Part shown: positions 7,134-18,389 of the stretch, piece by piece
Layout of the letters: each line of letters opens with the position of its first letter
How positions within the stretch are numbered: the stretch's first letter is position 1
From: Serratia sp. DD3
GTDB lineage: Bacteria > Pseudomonadota > Gammaproteobacteria > Enterobacterales > Enterobacteriaceae
Length of the DNA stretch: 64,000 bases
Reading direction: 5' to 3'
Assembly: GCF_000496755.2 (NCBI RefSeq)
Contig: NZ_AYKS02000067.1
Span: 1 to 64,000, forward strand
Notes under the pieces: model-generated
What the model saw: only the letters and a program-made list of their open reading frames with translations
What the model was told of the DNA's origin: nothing
Database searches by the model: none
Program-made: the position numbers and the translations under genes

Positions 7134-9317
7134 ATGTCTGTACTTCCCGAACGTGACCTGATTAATCAGATCATTTCTGGTCACTATGCCGACCCTTTTT
7201 CACTACTTGGTATGCATGTTACTGCGAATGGGTTGCAAGTTTGTGCCCTGTTTCCTGATGCTAGCGCCGTGTGGCTGATAGAGAGCAAAACAGGTAAACG
7301 TTTAGTTCAACTTAATTGTGAAGATGAACGCGGTTTTTTCAGTGCTATCGTGCCGCGCCGTAAAAACCCTTTCCGTTATCAGTTTGAAGTCAGTTGGCAT
7401 GATCATCAGCAAATTGTCGAAGATCCCTATCGTTTTGGCACCTTGTTGCAGGATATTGACAGTTGGCTGTTGGCTGAAGGAACCCATTTGCGGCCTTATG
7501 AACGTTTGGGGGCACATCCAGATCAGCTGGATGAGGTTGAAGGTGTCAGTTTCGCGGTCTGGGCGCCGAATGCGCAGCGAGTTTCGGTAGTCGGGGAGTT
7601 TAACTTCTGGGATGGCCGTCGACACCCGATGCGCTTACGCAGGGAAAATGGCATTTGGGAGCTTTTTTTACCCGATGTCAGGGTCGGGCAACTGTATAAA
7701 TATGAGCTTATTGACTGTTACGGTAATGTTCAGCTGAAATCCGACCCTTATGCTTTTGAGGCGCAGATGCGGCCAGACACCGCTTCTTTGATTTCGCCGT
7801 TGCCTTCGGTGGTGGAAAATAGCCCTGAGCGGGGCAGAGCCAACAATTTTGACCGCCCTATCTCTATTTATGAAGTCCATCTCGGTTCCTGGCGTCGTCA
7901 CTCCGATAATAATTTCTGGCTCAGCTATCAAGAATTGGCTGAGCAGTTAATCCCTTATGTTAAAGCGATGGGGTTCACCCATATTGAGCTGTTGCCGATC
8001 AACGAACACCCATTTGATGGGAGTTGGGGCTATCAGCCTCTTGGTTTATACGCGCCCACCCGGCGTTTCGGTACGCCATCGGAGTTTAAAGCTTTTGTGG
8101 CGGCGGCCCATGAGGCGGGGATTAATGTGATCCTTGATTGGGTTCCTGGGCATTTCCCTTCTGATACCCACGGCTTGGCGAATTTTGACGGTACTGCACT
8201 GTACGAATATGCCGACCCGCGCGAAGGGTTTCATCAGGACTGGAACACCCTGATTTACAACTATGGTCGTCATGAAGTGCGTAACTATCTGTCTGGTAAT
8301 GCATTTTATTGGCTGGAACGCTTTGGCATTGATGCTTTGCGCGTCGATGCGGTGGCATCGATGATTTATCGTGACTACAGCCGTGCGGACGGTGAGTGGG
8401 TGCCGAACTACTTTGGCGGTAAAGAGAATCTGGAAGCGATCTCTTTCCTGCGTTACACCAACCAGACGTTGGGTAAAGAGCGCCCAGGGGCGGTGACCTT
8501 GGCGGAAGAGTCAACGGATTATCCCGGTGTCACACTACCACCGGAGGCTAACGGTCTGGGGTTCCATTACAAATGGGATCTGGGCTGGATGCACGATACG
8601 TTGAGCTATATGAAGCTTGACCCGGTACATCGTAAATACCATCACAACATGATGACTTTCGGCATGCTTTACGCTTATACCGAAAACTTTGTGTTGCCGA
8701 TCTCCCATGATGAAGTGGTGCATGGTAAGGGTTCGATCCTCGATCGGATGCCGGGGGATGCCTGGCAGAAGTTTGCTAACTTGCGGGCCTATTACGGTTT
8801 TATGTGGGCACATCCCGGCAAGAAACTGCTGTTTATGGGCAGTGAATTTGCTCAGGGGCGTGAATGGAATTTTGATAGCAGCCTGGATTGGCATCTGCTG
8901 GAAGGGGACGACAGTTGGCACCATGGTGTTCAACGGTTGGTGCGTGACCTAAACCATTGCTATCAGCACAATCCACCATTGTATCAACAAGATTATCAGC
9001 CAGCGGGTTTTGAATGGCTGGTGGTGGATGATCATGAAAATTCGGTATTTGCCTTTGCGCGCTATGACTCGCAGGGGAACGAGCTGATCGCCATCAGTAA
9101 TTTTACACCGGTCCCTCGTCATCACTATCGCATCGGTATTTCCCGTCCAGGGGAATATCAGGAGATCCTGAATACCGACTCTTATCATTATCACGGTAGC
9201 AATACCGGTAATCAGGGGCGAGTGGTCTCAGAACCGGTCAACAGCCATGGTCGTGAGCACTCGATCATGGTGATGGTGCCGCCATTGGCGACGGTTTACC
9301 TGAGGCGGGAGTCTTAA
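7134..9317 (+). CDS. glgB: 1,4-alpha-glucan branching enzyme
   Basis: This enzyme transfers alpha-1,4 glucan segments to alpha-1,6 positions to branch glycogen. It has 727 aa (728 in E. coli). Order: two N-terminal CBM48-type beta domains (the second around [24 protein letters not shown], residues about 140-165), the GH13 barrel (catalytic Asp in [16 protein letters not shown], Glu in [11 protein letters not shown], transition-state stabiliser in [11 protein letters not shown]) and the C-terminal all-beta domain. It is the first gene of glgBXCAP. Its TAA stop shares an A with the glgX start (TAATG), so translation is coupled. Confidence 0.97.
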   Translation: MSVLPERDLINQIISGHYADPFSLLGMHVTANGLQVCALFPDASAVWLIESKTGKRLVQLNCEDERGFFSAIVPRRKNPFRYQFEVSWHDHQQIVEDPYRFGTLLQDIDSWLLAEGTHLRPYERLGAHPDQLDEVEGVSFAVWAPNAQRVSVVGEFNFWDGRRHPMRLRRENGIWELFLPDVRVGQLYKYELIDCYGNVQLKSDPYAFEAQMRPDTASLISPLPSVVENSPERGRANNFDRPISIYEVHLGSWRRHSDNNFWLSYQELAEQLIPYVKAMGFTHIELLPINEHPFDGSWGYQPLGLYAPTRRFGTPSEFKAFVAAAHEAGINVILDWVPGHFPSDTHGLANFDGTALYEYADPREGFHQDWNTLIYNYGRHEVRNYLSGNAFYWLERFGIDALRVDAVASMIYRDYSRADGEWVPNYFGGKENLEAISFLRYTNQTLGKERPGAVTLAEESTDYPGVTLPPEANGLGFHYKWDLGWMHDTLSYMKLDPVHRKYHHNMMTFGMLYAYTENFVLPISHDEVVHGKGSILDRMPGDAWQKFANLRAYYGFMWAHPGKKLLFMGSEFAQGREWNFDSSLDWHLLEGDDSWHHGVQRLVRDLNHCYQHNPPLYQQDYQPAGFEWLVVDDHENSVFAFARYDSQGNELIAISNFTPVPRHHYRIGISRPGEYQEILNTDSYHYHGSNTGNQGRVVSEPVNSHGREHSIMVMVPPLATVYLRRES

Positions 9318-11320
9318 TGATGGATCTGATGCCGGGTCTTGCTGCGCCCTTAGGGGCTTATTATGACGGTAATGGCATCAATTTTACCTTGTTTTCCGCC
9401 CATGCCACAGGGGTTGAGCTTTGTCTGTTCGATGAGCAGCATCGTGAGACGCGGATACCACTCCCCGCGCGCAGCGGGGATATTTGGCATGGGTATCTGC
9501 CAGGGGGGAGGCCGGGGCTACGTTATGGCTACCGGGTTCATGGGCCATTTAAACCGCAACAAGGGTTGCGGTTTAATGCCAACAAGCTGTTGCTTGACCC
9601 GGCCGCCCGATCAGTAGAAGGACCTGTCGCTGATCACCCCTCTCTGCATGGCGGTCATGATCTGCCCGACCCACACGATAGTGCTGCGTTGATGCCAAAG
9701 TGCATCGTGATCGACGAAAGTTATGACTGGCAAGATGATCGTCCGCCCGTCACGCCTTGGAGCAAAACGGTGCTTTATGAAGCCCATGTCAGAGGGTTGA
9801 CGTTATTGCATCCGCAGATCCCAGAAGAGTTGCGCGGCAGTTTTGCCGCCCTGGGTCACCCGGTAATGATCAACTACTTCAAGCGATTGGGGATCACCGC
9901 GCTTGAACTGTTGCCGATACAGCAGCACACCACGGAACCCCGTCTACAACGCATGGAGCTGACCAACTACTGGGGATATAACGTGTTGGCGCCTTACGCA
10001 CCAAACAATCGTTATTGCAGTTTGAGCAGCAAGATGACGCCGCTGCGTGAATTTCGCGATGCGGTAAAAGCACTGCACAAAGCCGGGATAGAAGTGATTC
10101 TGGATGTGGTGTTTAACCATAGTGCAGAACTGGATGCTTATGGGCCCACCTTGTCGTTTCGCGGCATTGATAACCTGAGTTATTACTGGCTCACCGCCGA
10201 TGGCGATTTCGAGAACGTCACGGGTTGCGGCAATACGTTGCGTTTGGATCAGCCTGCCGGTGTGGCCTGGGTGATGGATTGCCTGCGTTTTTGGGTGCGT
10301 GAATGTCATGTGGATGGTTTTCGCTTTGATCTCGGTACGGTGTTGGGGCGTATCCCTGAGTTTGAGCGGGATGCACCACTGTTTCAGGCGATGCTGGCAG
10401 ACGATACGCTGGGTCGTTGTAAGTTGATTGCTGAACCTTGGGATATCGGGCCGGAAGGGTATCAGCTTGGGGCGTTTCCTGGTCGGTTTGCCGAGTGGAA
10501 TGACCATTTTCGTGATGATATTCGCAGCTTCTGGTTGAAAAACGATCGGCCACTGGGGCAGTTTGCCCAACGTTTTGCCGCTTCCAGCGACATATTTGAT
10601 CTGCGTGGGCGCGCGCCTTATGCCTGCATCAATCTGCTGGCGGCTCATGATGGTTTTACGCTGCGCGATGCGGTGAGTTTTAACCACAAGCATAATCAAC
10701 TTAATGGTGAGAACAACCGTGATGGTCATGACTATAACTTTAGTAATAATCATGGGGTTGAAGGCAATGGTGTCGAAGGACTGATTGCCGACCAAGCTGT
10801 TTTACAGCGCCGTAGAAATAGCCAACGCGTGCTGCTTGCCACGTTGTTGCTGGCCCAGGGAACACCGATGCTGTTGGCGGGCGATGAGCATGGTCATAGT
10901 CAGCAGGGGAATAACAATGCGTATTGTCAGGATAACGCTATCACTTGGCTCGATTGGGCCAAAGCAGATGATTCTCTTACTGAATACACCGCGGCCTTGA
11001 TCCGCTTGCGCCAGCAGATCCCCGCTTTGCAGGGGGGAACCTGGTGGCAGGAGGGGGACGGTAACGTACAGTGGTTAAACGCACAAGGCCAACCACTGAA
11101 GGTGCAAGAGTGGGAAGACCTGGACGGGCAGCATATACAGATCCTCCTTTCACAACATTGGTTGCTGCTGATTAACGCGACAGCGAAAGCTGTGGAGATG
11201 ACACTCCCTGAGGGGGATTGGCAGCCAGTTCCCCCTTTCACGCAGGAATATTCATTGGTTGATTTACCCTCTTGGTGCCAGGTTGCGCATTCTCTTTGTG
11301 TGCTGGCAAGGAAAAATTAA
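9317..11320 (+). CDS. glgX: Glycogen debranching enzyme (limit dextrin alpha-1,6-glucohydrolase)
   Basis: This enzyme removes the short branches left by glycogen phosphorylase. It has 667 aa, slightly longer than E. coli GlgX (657). An N-terminal CBM48-like domain ([27 protein letters not shown]) is followed by a GH13_11 barrel: [12 protein letters not shown], catalytic Asp in [13 protein letters not shown], catalytic Glu in LIAEPWDIG, and [13 protein letters not shown]. The start is ATG-ATG overlapping the glgB stop by one base. The released maltotetraose feeds the malPQ enzymes encoded at 34514-39010. Confidence 0.96.
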   Translation: MMDLMPGLAAPLGAYYDGNGINFTLFSAHATGVELCLFDEQHRETRIPLPARSGDIWHGYLPGGRPGLRYGYRVHGPFKPQQGLRFNANKLLLDPAARSVEGPVADHPSLHGGHDLPDPHDSAALMPKCIVIDESYDWQDDRPPVTPWSKTVLYEAHVRGLTLLHPQIPEELRGSFAALGHPVMINYFKRLGITALELLPIQQHTTEPRLQRMELTNYWGYNVLAPYAPNNRYCSLSSKMTPLREFRDAVKALHKAGIEVILDVVFNHSAELDAYGPTLSFRGIDNLSYYWLTADGDFENVTGCGNTLRLDQPAGVAWVMDCLRFWVRECHVDGFRFDLGTVLGRIPEFERDAPLFQAMLADDTLGRCKLIAEPWDIGPEGYQLGAFPGRFAEWNDHFRDDIRSFWLKNDRPLGQFAQRFAASSDIFDLRGRAPYACINLLAAHDGFTLRDAVSFNHKHNQLNGENNRDGHDYNFSNNHGVEGNGVEGLIADQAVLQRRRNSQRVLLATLLLAQGTPMLLAGDEHGHSQQGNNNAYCQDNAITWLDWAKADDSLTEYTAALIRLRQQIPALQGGTWWQEGDGNVQWLNAQGQPLKVQEWEDLDGQHIQILLSQHWLLLINATAKAVEMTLPEGDWQPVPPFTQEYSLVDLPSWCQVAHSLCVLARKN

Positions 11321-11332
11321 AAGGAGTCAGTT

Positions 11333-12610
11333 GTGGTCACGTTTGAAAATAAAGATTCTTTGTTGTTAGCGCGGCAACTACCTAATAAAGCTGTTGCCCT
11401 GATTCTGGCCGGGGGACGAGGTTCACGTTTAAAAGATTTAACCGCTAAGCGCGCCAAGCCCGCAGTGCATTTTGGCGGTAAATTCCGCATTATCGATTTT
11501 GCCATGTCGAACTGCCTGAATTCAGGGATTCGCCGCATGGGGGTTATTACCCAATATCATTCGCATACGCTGGTACAGCATATTCAGCGTGGCTGGTCGT
11601 TCCTCAATGAGGAGATGAATGAGTTTGTTGACCTGTTACCCGCCCAACAACGTCTGAGTACTGAGCATTGGTACCGGGGAACGGCGGATGCAGTTTGCCA
11701 GAACCTGGATATTATCCGCCGCTATCAGGCGGAATATGTGGTGATTTTGGCCGGTGACCATATTTATAAAATGGATTATTCGCGCATGTTGTTCGACCAT
11801 GTGCAGAAAGGGGCGCAATGTACCGTGGCCTGTATTCCGGTGCCACGTAAAGAAGCCGGTGAATTTGGTATCATGAAGGTAGATAGTCATGACCGGATTT
11901 TGGATTTTCTGGAAAAACCGGCGGATCCGCCCGCGATGCCAGACAATCCTGAGATGTCGTTGGCCAGTATGGGGATCTATATTTTCAACGCCGACTATTT
12001 ATACCAACTGTTGGAAGAGGATATGTTACTGCCTGATTCCAGCCATGATTTCGGCAAGGATCTGATTCCTAAAATTACTGCGCAGGGCGCAGCTTGGGCT
12101 CACCCGTTTACCCTTTCCTGCGTCACCTCCAATGACGAACTGCCACCTTACTGGCGTGATGTCGGTACGCTGGAAGCTTACTGGCGAGCCAACCTGGATC
12201 TTGCTTCGGTAACACCGGAATTGGATATGTATGACCGCGCCTGGCCAATCCGCACCTATATGGAGCCGCTACCGCCGGCGAAATTTGTTCAGGACCGATC
12301 CGGGAGTCACGGAATGACCATGAATTCGCTGGTGGCTGGTGGTTGTATTGTTTCGGGTTCGGTGGTGGTTCATTCGGTGCTTTTCTCGCGAGTGAGGGTC
12401 AATTCCTTCTGTACTATCGACTCCTCAGTGCTATTGCCGGATGTGAATGTTGGTCGTTCGTGTCGCTTGCGTCGCTGCATTATTGATCGAGCCTGCCATA
12501 TTCCGGAAGGAATGGTGATTGGTGAAAACGCAGAGGAAGATAGCCAGCGTTTTTATCGTTCGGCAGAGGGCATTGTGCTGGTCACGCGCGAAATGTTGTC
12601 AAAGCTGTAA
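11333..12610 (+). CDS. glgC: Glucose-1-phosphate adenylyltransferase
   Basis: This is the committed step of glycogen synthesis, making ADP-glucose from glucose-1-phosphate and ATP. In E. coli it is activated by fructose-1,6-bisphosphate and inhibited by AMP. It has 425 aa and a GTG start (GTG GTC ACG) behind AAGGAG. The nucleotidyl-transferase signature [16 protein letters not shown] is at about 22-37 and [18 protein letters not shown] follows. The FVEKP-type sugar-phosphate motif is FLEKPADPP. The C-terminal left-handed beta-helix includes [16 protein letters not shown]. The tail stops at MLSKL, a few residues shorter than E. coli GlgC. Confidence 0.97.
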   Translation: MVTFENKDSLLLARQLPNKAVALILAGGRGSRLKDLTAKRAKPAVHFGGKFRIIDFAMSNCLNSGIRRMGVITQYHSHTLVQHIQRGWSFLNEEMNEFVDLLPAQQRLSTEHWYRGTADAVCQNLDIIRRYQAEYVVILAGDHIYKMDYSRMLFDHVQKGAQCTVACIPVPRKEAGEFGIMKVDSHDRILDFLEKPADPPAMPDNPEMSLASMGIYIFNADYLYQLLEEDMLLPDSSHDFGKDLIPKITAQGAAWAHPFTLSCVTSNDELPPYWRDVGTLEAYWRANLDLASVTPELDMYDRAWPIRTYMEPLPPAKFVQDRSGSHGMTMNSLVAGGCIVSGSVVVHSVLFSRVRVNSFCTIDSSVLLPDVNVGRSCRLRRCIIDRACHIPEGMVIGENAEEDSQRFYRSAEGIVLVTREMLSKL

Positions 12611-12613
12611 CGA

Positions 12614-12640
12614 CTGATTTTGTCGAGCTGATTTTGTCGA
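12614..12640 (+). repeat. Tandem 13-bp repeat between glgC and glgA
   Basis: CTGATTTTGTCGA occurs at 12614-12626 and again at 12628-12640, separated by one base, three bases after the glgC stop codon. It looks like a slippage duplication. Confidence 0.85.
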
Positions 12641-12706
12641 ATAGTGGGCATGGATAGAGGCGGCAGCTATCGGTGCAAAAGAGTTTTGCCGCTTTCAGGA
12701 GTGAGA

Positions 12707-14140
12707 ATGCAGGTTTTACATGTATGTTCTGAAATATTCCCGTTGCTAAAAACCGGCGGCCTTGCCGATGTGGTGGGGGCATTACCGGCAGCACAAATTG
12801 CCGAGGGGGTGGATGTTCGGTTGTTGTTACCGGCGTTTCCTGATGTGTGCAATGGGATTCCAGATACGGTATTGGTGACCCAGGTTGACTCTTTTGCTGG
12901 TTTAGTCAGCCTACGTTACGGTATTTATCAGGGTATCGGTGTTTACCTGATTGATGCACCTTGGCTGTATAACCGTTCGGGCAGCCCATACCATGACCAA
13001 TCAATGAGTGCATATCCAGATAACCACCGCCGTTTTGCTTTATTGGGGTGGATGGCTTGTGAACTGGCGAAAGGGTTGGATCGTTATTGGCGGCCACAAG
13101 TGGTACACGCTCATGATTGGCATGCTGGATTGACCTGTGCCTACCTGGCAGCCAATGGTCACCCGGCTCGTTCTATTTTTACGGTTCATAATCTGGCCTA
13201 TCAGGGGCTGTTCGCTGCCCAACATCTGCAAGAGTTGTGGTTACCTTCGGCGTTTTTCAATATCTACGGGTTGGAGTTCCACGGGCAGATTTCATTTCTG
13301 AAGGCGGGCCTATACTACGCCGACCATGTCACCACCGTCAGTCCAACCTACGCATGTGAAATTACACGGCCTGAATTTGGTTATGGCATGGAAGGATTAC
13401 TGCAGGAGCGCCAGCGTCAAGGGCGGCTTAGCGGTATTCTCAATGGCGTTGATGACAACATCTGGGACCCGGCCCGTGATGCCAATCTGACGGCGCGTTA
13501 CGATGCAGACCATCTGAAGAATAAGATCAAAAACAAACTGCATCTGCAAAAAGCGATGGGGCTACAGGTGGATGAGTCGTTGCCCCTGTTTGCGGTGGTG
13601 AGTCGCCTGACCAATCAGAAAGGGTTGGATCTGGTGCTGGAAGCGTTGCCTACGTTGTTGGCGCACGGTGGGCAGTTGGCGTTGCTGGGGGCCGGTGATG
13701 CCGTCTTGCAGCAGGCGTTTCTGGATGCCGCCGCCGATTATCCTGATCAGGTGGGTGTGCAGATTGGCTACCATGAAGCTTTTTCTCACCGTATTATCGG
13801 TGGTGCAGATGTGATCCTGGTGCCCAGCCGCTTTGAGCCTTGTGGGTTAACACAACTTTATGGTTTGCAATATGGTGCCTTGCCGTTGGTGCGCCGCACG
13901 GGGGGGTTGGCGGACACCGTGGTGGATTGCGCGCTGGAGAATCTGGCAGACGGTAGCGCCAGTGGGTTTGTTTTTGATGATTGTGATGCTGTCGCCTTGA
14001 GCAATGCTATTCGGCGTGCGCTGGTGTTATGGAGCCGGCCGAAACATTGGCGGCGAATACAGCGCCACGCTATGAATCTGGATTTTGGTTGGCACGTAGC
14101 GGCAAGGGATTATCTGTCGCTTTATCAACGCTTATTGTAA
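12707..14140 (+). CDS. glgA: Glycogen synthase (ADP-glucose)
   Basis: This enzyme adds glucose from ADP-glucose to the growing alpha-1,4 glucan. The ATG at 12707 follows AGGAGTGAGA and gives 477 aa, exactly the E. coli length. The frame runs further upstream but without need. GT5 features: the N-terminal [13 protein letters not shown] loop binding ADP-glucose (Lys15), HAHDWHAGL, and the C-terminal GT-B motif [32 protein letters not shown] that holds the catalytic Glu. It is the fourth gene of glgBXCAP, 96 bp after glgC. Confidence 0.97.
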   Translation: MQVLHVCSEIFPLLKTGGLADVVGALPAAQIAEGVDVRLLLPAFPDVCNGIPDTVLVTQVDSFAGLVSLRYGIYQGIGVYLIDAPWLYNRSGSPYHDQSMSAYPDNHRRFALLGWMACELAKGLDRYWRPQVVHAHDWHAGLTCAYLAANGHPARSIFTVHNLAYQGLFAAQHLQELWLPSAFFNIYGLEFHGQISFLKAGLYYADHVTTVSPTYACEITRPEFGYGMEGLLQERQRQGRLSGILNGVDDNIWDPARDANLTARYDADHLKNKIKNKLHLQKAMGLQVDESLPLFAVVSRLTNQKGLDLVLEALPTLLAHGGQLALLGAGDAVLQQAFLDAAADYPDQVGVQIGYHEAFSHRIIGGADVILVPSRFEPCGLTQLYGLQYGALPLVRRTGGLADTVVDCALENLADGSASGFVFDDCDAVALSNAIRRALVLWSRPKHWRRIQRHAMNLDFGWHVAARDYLSLYQRLL

Positions 14141-14164
14141 TCGCGTACTTGGGATTGAATTACT

Positions 14165-16612
14165 ATGACTTCACCGTTTAGTTACACCTCACCCACGGTC
14201 AGTGTTGAAGCGCTGAAACATTCCATCGCCTATAAACTGATGTTTATTGTTGGTAAGGATCCGGCTATCGCGACTCAGCACGACTGGCTTAATGCTGTGC
14301 TGTTTGCGGTACGAGACAGGATGGTGGAACGCTGGTTACGCGCGAGTCGCGCCCAGCTTTCGCAAGATGTTCGGCAGGTTTATTACCTGTCGATGGAGTT
14401 TCTGCTTGGCCGGACGTTATCGAATGCCCTGTTATCCATGGGAATTTATCGGGATCTTGAGGATGCACTCGATGAAATGGGCCTGAGCTTGAGTGAATTG
14501 CTTGAAGAGGAAAATGATCCTGGCTTAGGCAATGGGGGCTTGGGCCGTTTGGCTGCCTGTTTCCTGGATTCGTTGGCGACGTTAGCCTTGCCAGGAAGAG
14601 GCTATGGCATCCGCTATGAATATGGCATGTTCAAACAGAATATTGTTAACGGCCAGCAGATGGAGTCGCCGGACTACTGGTTGGAATACGGTAACCCGTG
14701 GGAATTCCCGCGCCACAATACCCGCTATAAGGTGCGTTTCGGTGGGCGTATTCAGCAGGAGGGAACCAAGGCCCGCTGGGTAGAAACTGAAGAGATCATT
14801 GCTATCGCTTATGATCAGGTGATCCCTGGTTTTGATACTGACGCCACTAACACACTCCGTTTATGGAGTGCGCAGGCCAGTAACGAAATCAACCTGGGTA
14901 AATTCAACCAGGGTGACTACTTTGCTGCGGTGGAGGATAAAAACCATTCAGAGAACGTATCGCGCGTGCTCTATCCTGATGACTCCACTTATTCTGGGCG
15001 TGAGCTACGTCTGCGGCAAGAATACTTCCTGGTTTCAGCGACAGTGCAGGACATTCTTCATCGTCACTGGATAATGCACAAAACCTTTGCCAATCTGGCT
15101 GACAAGGTTGCCATTCACCTGAATGATACCCACCCCGTTTTGTCCATTCCTGAATTGATGCGTTTACTGATCGACGAGCATAAATTCAGTTGGCTGGATG
15201 CTTGGGCGCTGGTGGAAAAAGTATTCTCTTACACCAACCATACGTTGATGAGTGAAGCTCTGGAGACCTGGCCGATAGAAATGCTGGGTAAGATCCTGCC
15301 ACGTCATTTGCAGCTTATTTTCGAGATTAACGACCATTTTCTCAAGCAAGTTCAACAGCAGGTGCCGGGTGATAATGACTTACTGGCGCGGGTCTCTCTG
15401 ATTGATGAAACCGGTGGCCGACGGGTTCGCATGGCATGGTTGGCGGTGGTAGCAAGCCATAAGGTGAATGGCGTATCAGCACTGCATTCGGAGTTGATGG
15501 TGCAATCTCTGTTTGCTGATTTTGCGCGGATTTTCCCGGGTCGTTTCTGCAATAAAACCAACGGGGTGACGCCGCGTCGCTGGTTAGGGTTAGCCAACCG
15601 ACCGCTGTCGAAAGTATTGGATGACAGTATCGGTCATCAATGGCGTACCGATCTTAGCCAACTGGCCGAGCTTAAGCAGGATGTGGATTACCCGAGTTTC
15701 TTGCTGGCGGTGCAAACAGCCAAACGGCAGAACAAAGAGCGGCTGGCCAGTTATATTGCCAAAAAGCTCAATGTGGTGGTGAATCCGGATGCCTTGTTCG
15801 ATGTGCAGATCAAACGTATTCACGAATATAAGCGGCAGTTGCTTAATGTATTACATGTGATTACTCGCTATAACCGTTTGCTGCAGGATCCTGAAACCAA
15901 GCCGGTACCTCGTGTGGTGATTTTTGCGGGTAAGGCGGCCTCGGCTTACTATGCCGCCAAACAGATTATTCGTTTGATTAATGATGTCGCTAAAGTGATC
16001 AACAATGACCCGCGGGTCCACGATGATTTGAAAGTGGTGTTTATCCCCAACTATGGGGTCAGTTTGGCACAGATGATTATTCCGGCGGCTGATCTGTCAG
16101 AACAGATTTCACTGGCAGGGACTGAAGCTTCAGGCACCAGTAATATGAAGTTTGCTCTGAACGGTGCTTTGACGATTGGTACTTTGGATGGCGCTAACGT
16201 TGAAATGCTCGAGCATGTCGGGCAAGAGAATATCTTTATCTTTGGTAATACCGCCGAACAAGTAGAAGATTTGCGTCGTAATGGTTACAACCCGCGTCAA
16301 TATTTTGAACAGGATGAGGAGTTGCATTTGGCGCTAACGCAAATCGCTACCGGTGTATTCAGCCCTGATGAGCCGAAACGGTATAGCAGTTTGTTTGATT
16401 CACTGGTCAATCTGGGGGATCACTATCAATTGCTGGCAGATTATCGCAGCTATGTGGATACGCAGGATAAAGTGGATCAGTTATATCTTAACCAAGATGA
16501 CTGGACACGCAGTGCGGTGCTTAATATTGCCAATATGGGCTATTTCTCTTCTGACCGTACCATTCAAGAGTACGCGGATGAGATCTGGAACATCAAGCCG
16601 ATAAAATTGTAA
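14165..16612 (+). CDS. glgP: Glycogen phosphorylase
   Basis: This enzyme releases glucose-1-phosphate from glycogen ends with phosphate and PLP. It has 815 aa, as in E. coli GlgP. N-terminal block: [17 protein letters not shown] and [23 protein letters not shown]-lysine region: [28 protein letters not shown]. It ends the glg operon, 24 bp after glgA. A second phosphorylase, malP, lies at 34514 in the same window and acts on maltodextrins. The C-terminus and stop codon lie in a short direct repeat (16600-16628). Confidence 0.96.
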   Translation: MTSPFSYTSPTVSVEALKHSIAYKLMFIVGKDPAIATQHDWLNAVLFAVRDRMVERWLRASRAQLSQDVRQVYYLSMEFLLGRTLSNALLSMGIYRDLEDALDEMGLSLSELLEEENDPGLGNGGLGRLAACFLDSLATLALPGRGYGIRYEYGMFKQNIVNGQQMESPDYWLEYGNPWEFPRHNTRYKVRFGGRIQQEGTKARWVETEEIIAIAYDQVIPGFDTDATNTLRLWSAQASNEINLGKFNQGDYFAAVEDKNHSENVSRVLYPDDSTYSGRELRLRQEYFLVSATVQDILHRHWIMHKTFANLADKVAIHLNDTHPVLSIPELMRLLIDEHKFSWLDAWALVEKVFSYTNHTLMSEALETWPIEMLGKILPRHLQLIFEINDHFLKQVQQQVPGDNDLLARVSLIDETGGRRVRMAWLAVVASHKVNGVSALHSELMVQSLFADFARIFPGRFCNKTNGVTPRRWLGLANRPLSKVLDDSIGHQWRTDLSQLAELKQDVDYPSFLLAVQTAKRQNKERLASYIAKKLNVVVNPDALFDVQIKRIHEYKRQLLNVLHVITRYNRLLQDPETKPVPRVVIFAGKAASAYYAAKQIIRLINDVAKVINNDPRVHDDLKVVFIPNYGVSLAQMIIPAADLSEQISLAGTEASGTSNMKFALNGALTIGTLDGANVEMLEHVGQENIFIFGNTAEQVEDLRRNGYNPRQYFEQDEELHLALTQIATGVFSPDEPKRYSSLFDSLVNLGDHYQLLADYRSYVDTQDKVDQLYLNQDDWTRSAVLNIANMGYFSSDRTIQEYADEIWNIKPIKL

Positions 16613-16628
16613 GCTGATAAAGTTGTAA
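16600..16628 (+). repeat. Imperfect direct repeat covering the glgP stop codon
   Basis: GATAAAATTGTAA (16600-16612) and GATAAAGTTGTAA (16616-16628) are 12/13 identical at a 16-bp spacing. The first copy contains the glgP stop codon. Confidence 0.75.
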
Positions 16629-16634
16629 TGGTGA

Positions 16635-16656
16635 AAAGGGCCGGGTAACCGGCCCT
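16635..16656. terminator. Hairpin between convergent glgP and glpD
   Basis: AGGGCCGG and CCGGCCCT pair around GTAA. No strong T-run follows on the plus strand. On the minus strand the sequence continues TTTTCACC. It probably ends transcription from both sides. Confidence 0.6.
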
Positions 16657-16669
16657 GATACTCTGTTGA

Positions 16670-18178
16670 TTAACTTACCTGTGACGCTATTTTCGCTTCA
16701 GCCTGTGCGGTTAGCCAGGTTTTAACCCGTGCTTGTTGCGCTTCGCTGAGCCACATTCCCAGTTTGGTCCGCCGCCAAATGGCGTCATCCAGCTCACTAA
16801 CCCACTCTTGATCAACCAGATAACGCAATTCAGCTTCATAGAGCTCGTGCCCAAAGTGTTCACCTAAATCACTCAGATTGCTAGCGTTGGCCAGGATCTG
16901 TTGACTGTGACTGCCATAAGTCCGGGCGTAGCGGCGAGCCAGTGATTCCGTTAACCAGGGGGACTGTTGGCGCAGTTTGGCCGCATAGTGATCACGGCTG
17001 CCCGCGATGTCGCCCCCTGGCAGTAAACCGTTTTTGGTCCATGCTGGCCCACACCCTGGGTAATAATGCGCCAGTTTTTCCAGCGCATGTTCCGCCAGCT
17101 TGCGGTAGGTGGTGAGTTTGCCACCAAATACCGAAAGTAGCGGGGCCTTGCCCTGAACATCATCAATATCCAAGGTGTAATCGCGGGTCACTGCTTGTGG
17201 TGAGTCTGATTCATCATCGCACAGCGGGCGGACACCGGAATAAGTCCAGACGATATCGTTACGACCCAACTGTTTTTTGAAGTGGTGATTATAGACCTTC
17301 AGCAGATAGTCGATCTCGTTCTCATCGATCTGGACCTCTTGGGGATCGCCGTGGTACTCCACATCGGTGGTGCCAATGATAGAAAATTCATCCATCCACG
17401 GGATCACAAACACAATACGGTGGTCTTCGTTCTGTAAAATATAGGCTTGTGGTTGATCATGCACTCTGGGGACCACGATATGGCTGCCCTTAATCAGGCG
17501 AATACCGTAGGGGGATTTCAGCTTCAACCCATCATCAAAGAAGTGTTTCACCCAAGGCCCGGTGGCATTGACCAACCCCTTGGCTCGCCAGGTAAGACGC
17601 TTGCCGCTATTGACTTCGGTAGCTTCCACCACCCACAGGTCATTCTCCCGCCAAGCCCGGGTGACTTGAGTGCGGGTACGTACTTCACCACCCCGTTCGG
17701 TAACAGCCTGGGCATTTAAGACCACCAGACGGGCATCATCTACCCAGCAGTCGGAATATTCGAAACCGCGCTTTAATTCTGCGTTTAAAACCGAATCAGC
17801 GCCAAAGTGCAAGCCTTTGCTGCCTGGCAGGCTGGTGCGTTTACCCAAATGATCATATAAGAACAGGCCGGTGCGAATCATCCAGGCTGGGCGCAAATGG
17901 GGTTGATGTGGCAAGCGGAAACGCATGGGAAAGGTGATATGTGGGGCTAGCTTTAGCAGCACTTCACGCTCAGCCAGTGCTTCGCTGACCAGGCGGAACT
18001 CGTAATGTTCCAGGTAGCGTAGGCCACCATGGATCAGTTTTGAACTGGCGGAAGAGGTTGCACTGGCCAAGTCTTGTGCTTCCAGTAGCAGAACGGAGAG
18101 CCCACGGCCAGCAGCATCTGCAGCGATGCCCGCACCGTTAATACCGCCGCCAATAACGATCAAGTCTTTGGTTTCCAC
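16670..18178 (-). CDS. glpD: Aerobic glycerol-3-phosphate dehydrogenase
   Basis: This FAD enzyme at the inner face of the cytoplasmic membrane oxidises sn-glycerol-3-phosphate to dihydroxyacetone phosphate and passes electrons to quinone. It has 502 aa (501 in E. coli). The GTG at 18178 is chosen because the protein then begins V-E-T-K-D-L-I-V-I-G-G-G-I-N-G-A-G, matching METKDLIV of E. coli, and GAGG stands upstream. The FAD-binding Rossmann motif is at residues 7-18. DAO family blocks TSSASSKLIHGGLRYLEHYE, FVIPWMDEFSIIGTTDVEY and SVFGGKLTTYRKLAEHAL are intact. It lies downstream of glpR on the same strand, with an own promoter region of about 200 bp. Confidence 0.96.
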   Translation of the reverse strand: METKDLIVIGGGINGAGIAADAAGRGLSVLLLEAQDLASATSSASSKLIHGGLRYLEHYEFRLVSEALAEREVLLKLAPHITFPMRFRLPHQPHLRPAWMIRTGLFLYDHLGKRTSLPGSKGLHFGADSVLNAELKRGFEYSDCWVDDARLVVLNAQAVTERGGEVRTRTQVTRAWRENDLWVVEATEVNSGKRLTWRAKGLVNATGPWVKHFFDDGLKLKSPYGIRLIKGSHIVVPRVHDQPQAYILQNEDHRIVFVIPWMDEFSIIGTTDVEYHGDPQEVQIDENEIDYLLKVYNHHFKKQLGRNDIVWTYSGVRPLCDDESDSPQAVTRDYTLDIDDVQGKAPLLSVFGGKLTTYRKLAEHALEKLAHYYPGCGPAWTKNGLLPGGDIAGSRDHYAAKLRQQSPWLTESLARRYARTYGSHSQQILANASNLSDLGEHFGHELYEAELRYLVDQEWVSELDDAIWRRTKLGMWLSEAQQARVKTWLTAQAEAKIASQVS

Positions 18179-18189
18179 ATTAACCTCGC

Positions 18190-18240
18190 AAGAATGTTCG
18201 TAATAGTTCTTTAATGTTCTATTTTGCTCATTATTGTAAT
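18190..18240 (-). promoter_or_regulatory. Candidate GlpR operators upstream of glpD
   Basis: Two copies of AATGTTC (18193-18199 and 18212-18218) lie 19 bp apart, just upstream of the glpD start. GlpR half-sites contain ATGTTCG in E. coli, and two or more such sites flank the glpD promoter there. I infer repression by the glpR product encoded next door. Confidence 0.5.
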
Positions 18241-18360
18241 CATAAACCAACAATTAAGCCAATAATTAACCGGGGCAATCTGTTTTAACGAAAAATGTTG
18301 AACGACAAATTTAACAATTTGCCGGGTATGCACATCAATTGAAGAGGCGATCGGGGGAAA

Positions 18361-18381
18361 CCTCTCCTGTGATAGGAGAGG
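18361..18381 (-). terminator. Hairpin after glpR
   Basis: CCTCTCCT and AGGAGAGG form a perfect 8-bp stem around 5 nt. On the minus strand it is followed by TTTCCCCC. It lies 8 bp past the glpR stop and would reduce read-through from glpEGR into glpD. Confidence 0.65.
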
Positions 18382-18389
18382 AGGGGAAC

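Noticed and set aside
9944..10795. 283-codon minus-strand frame opposite glgX
   Set aside because: Mirror of a strongly coding GH13 gene; composition reflects the codon pattern of glgX.
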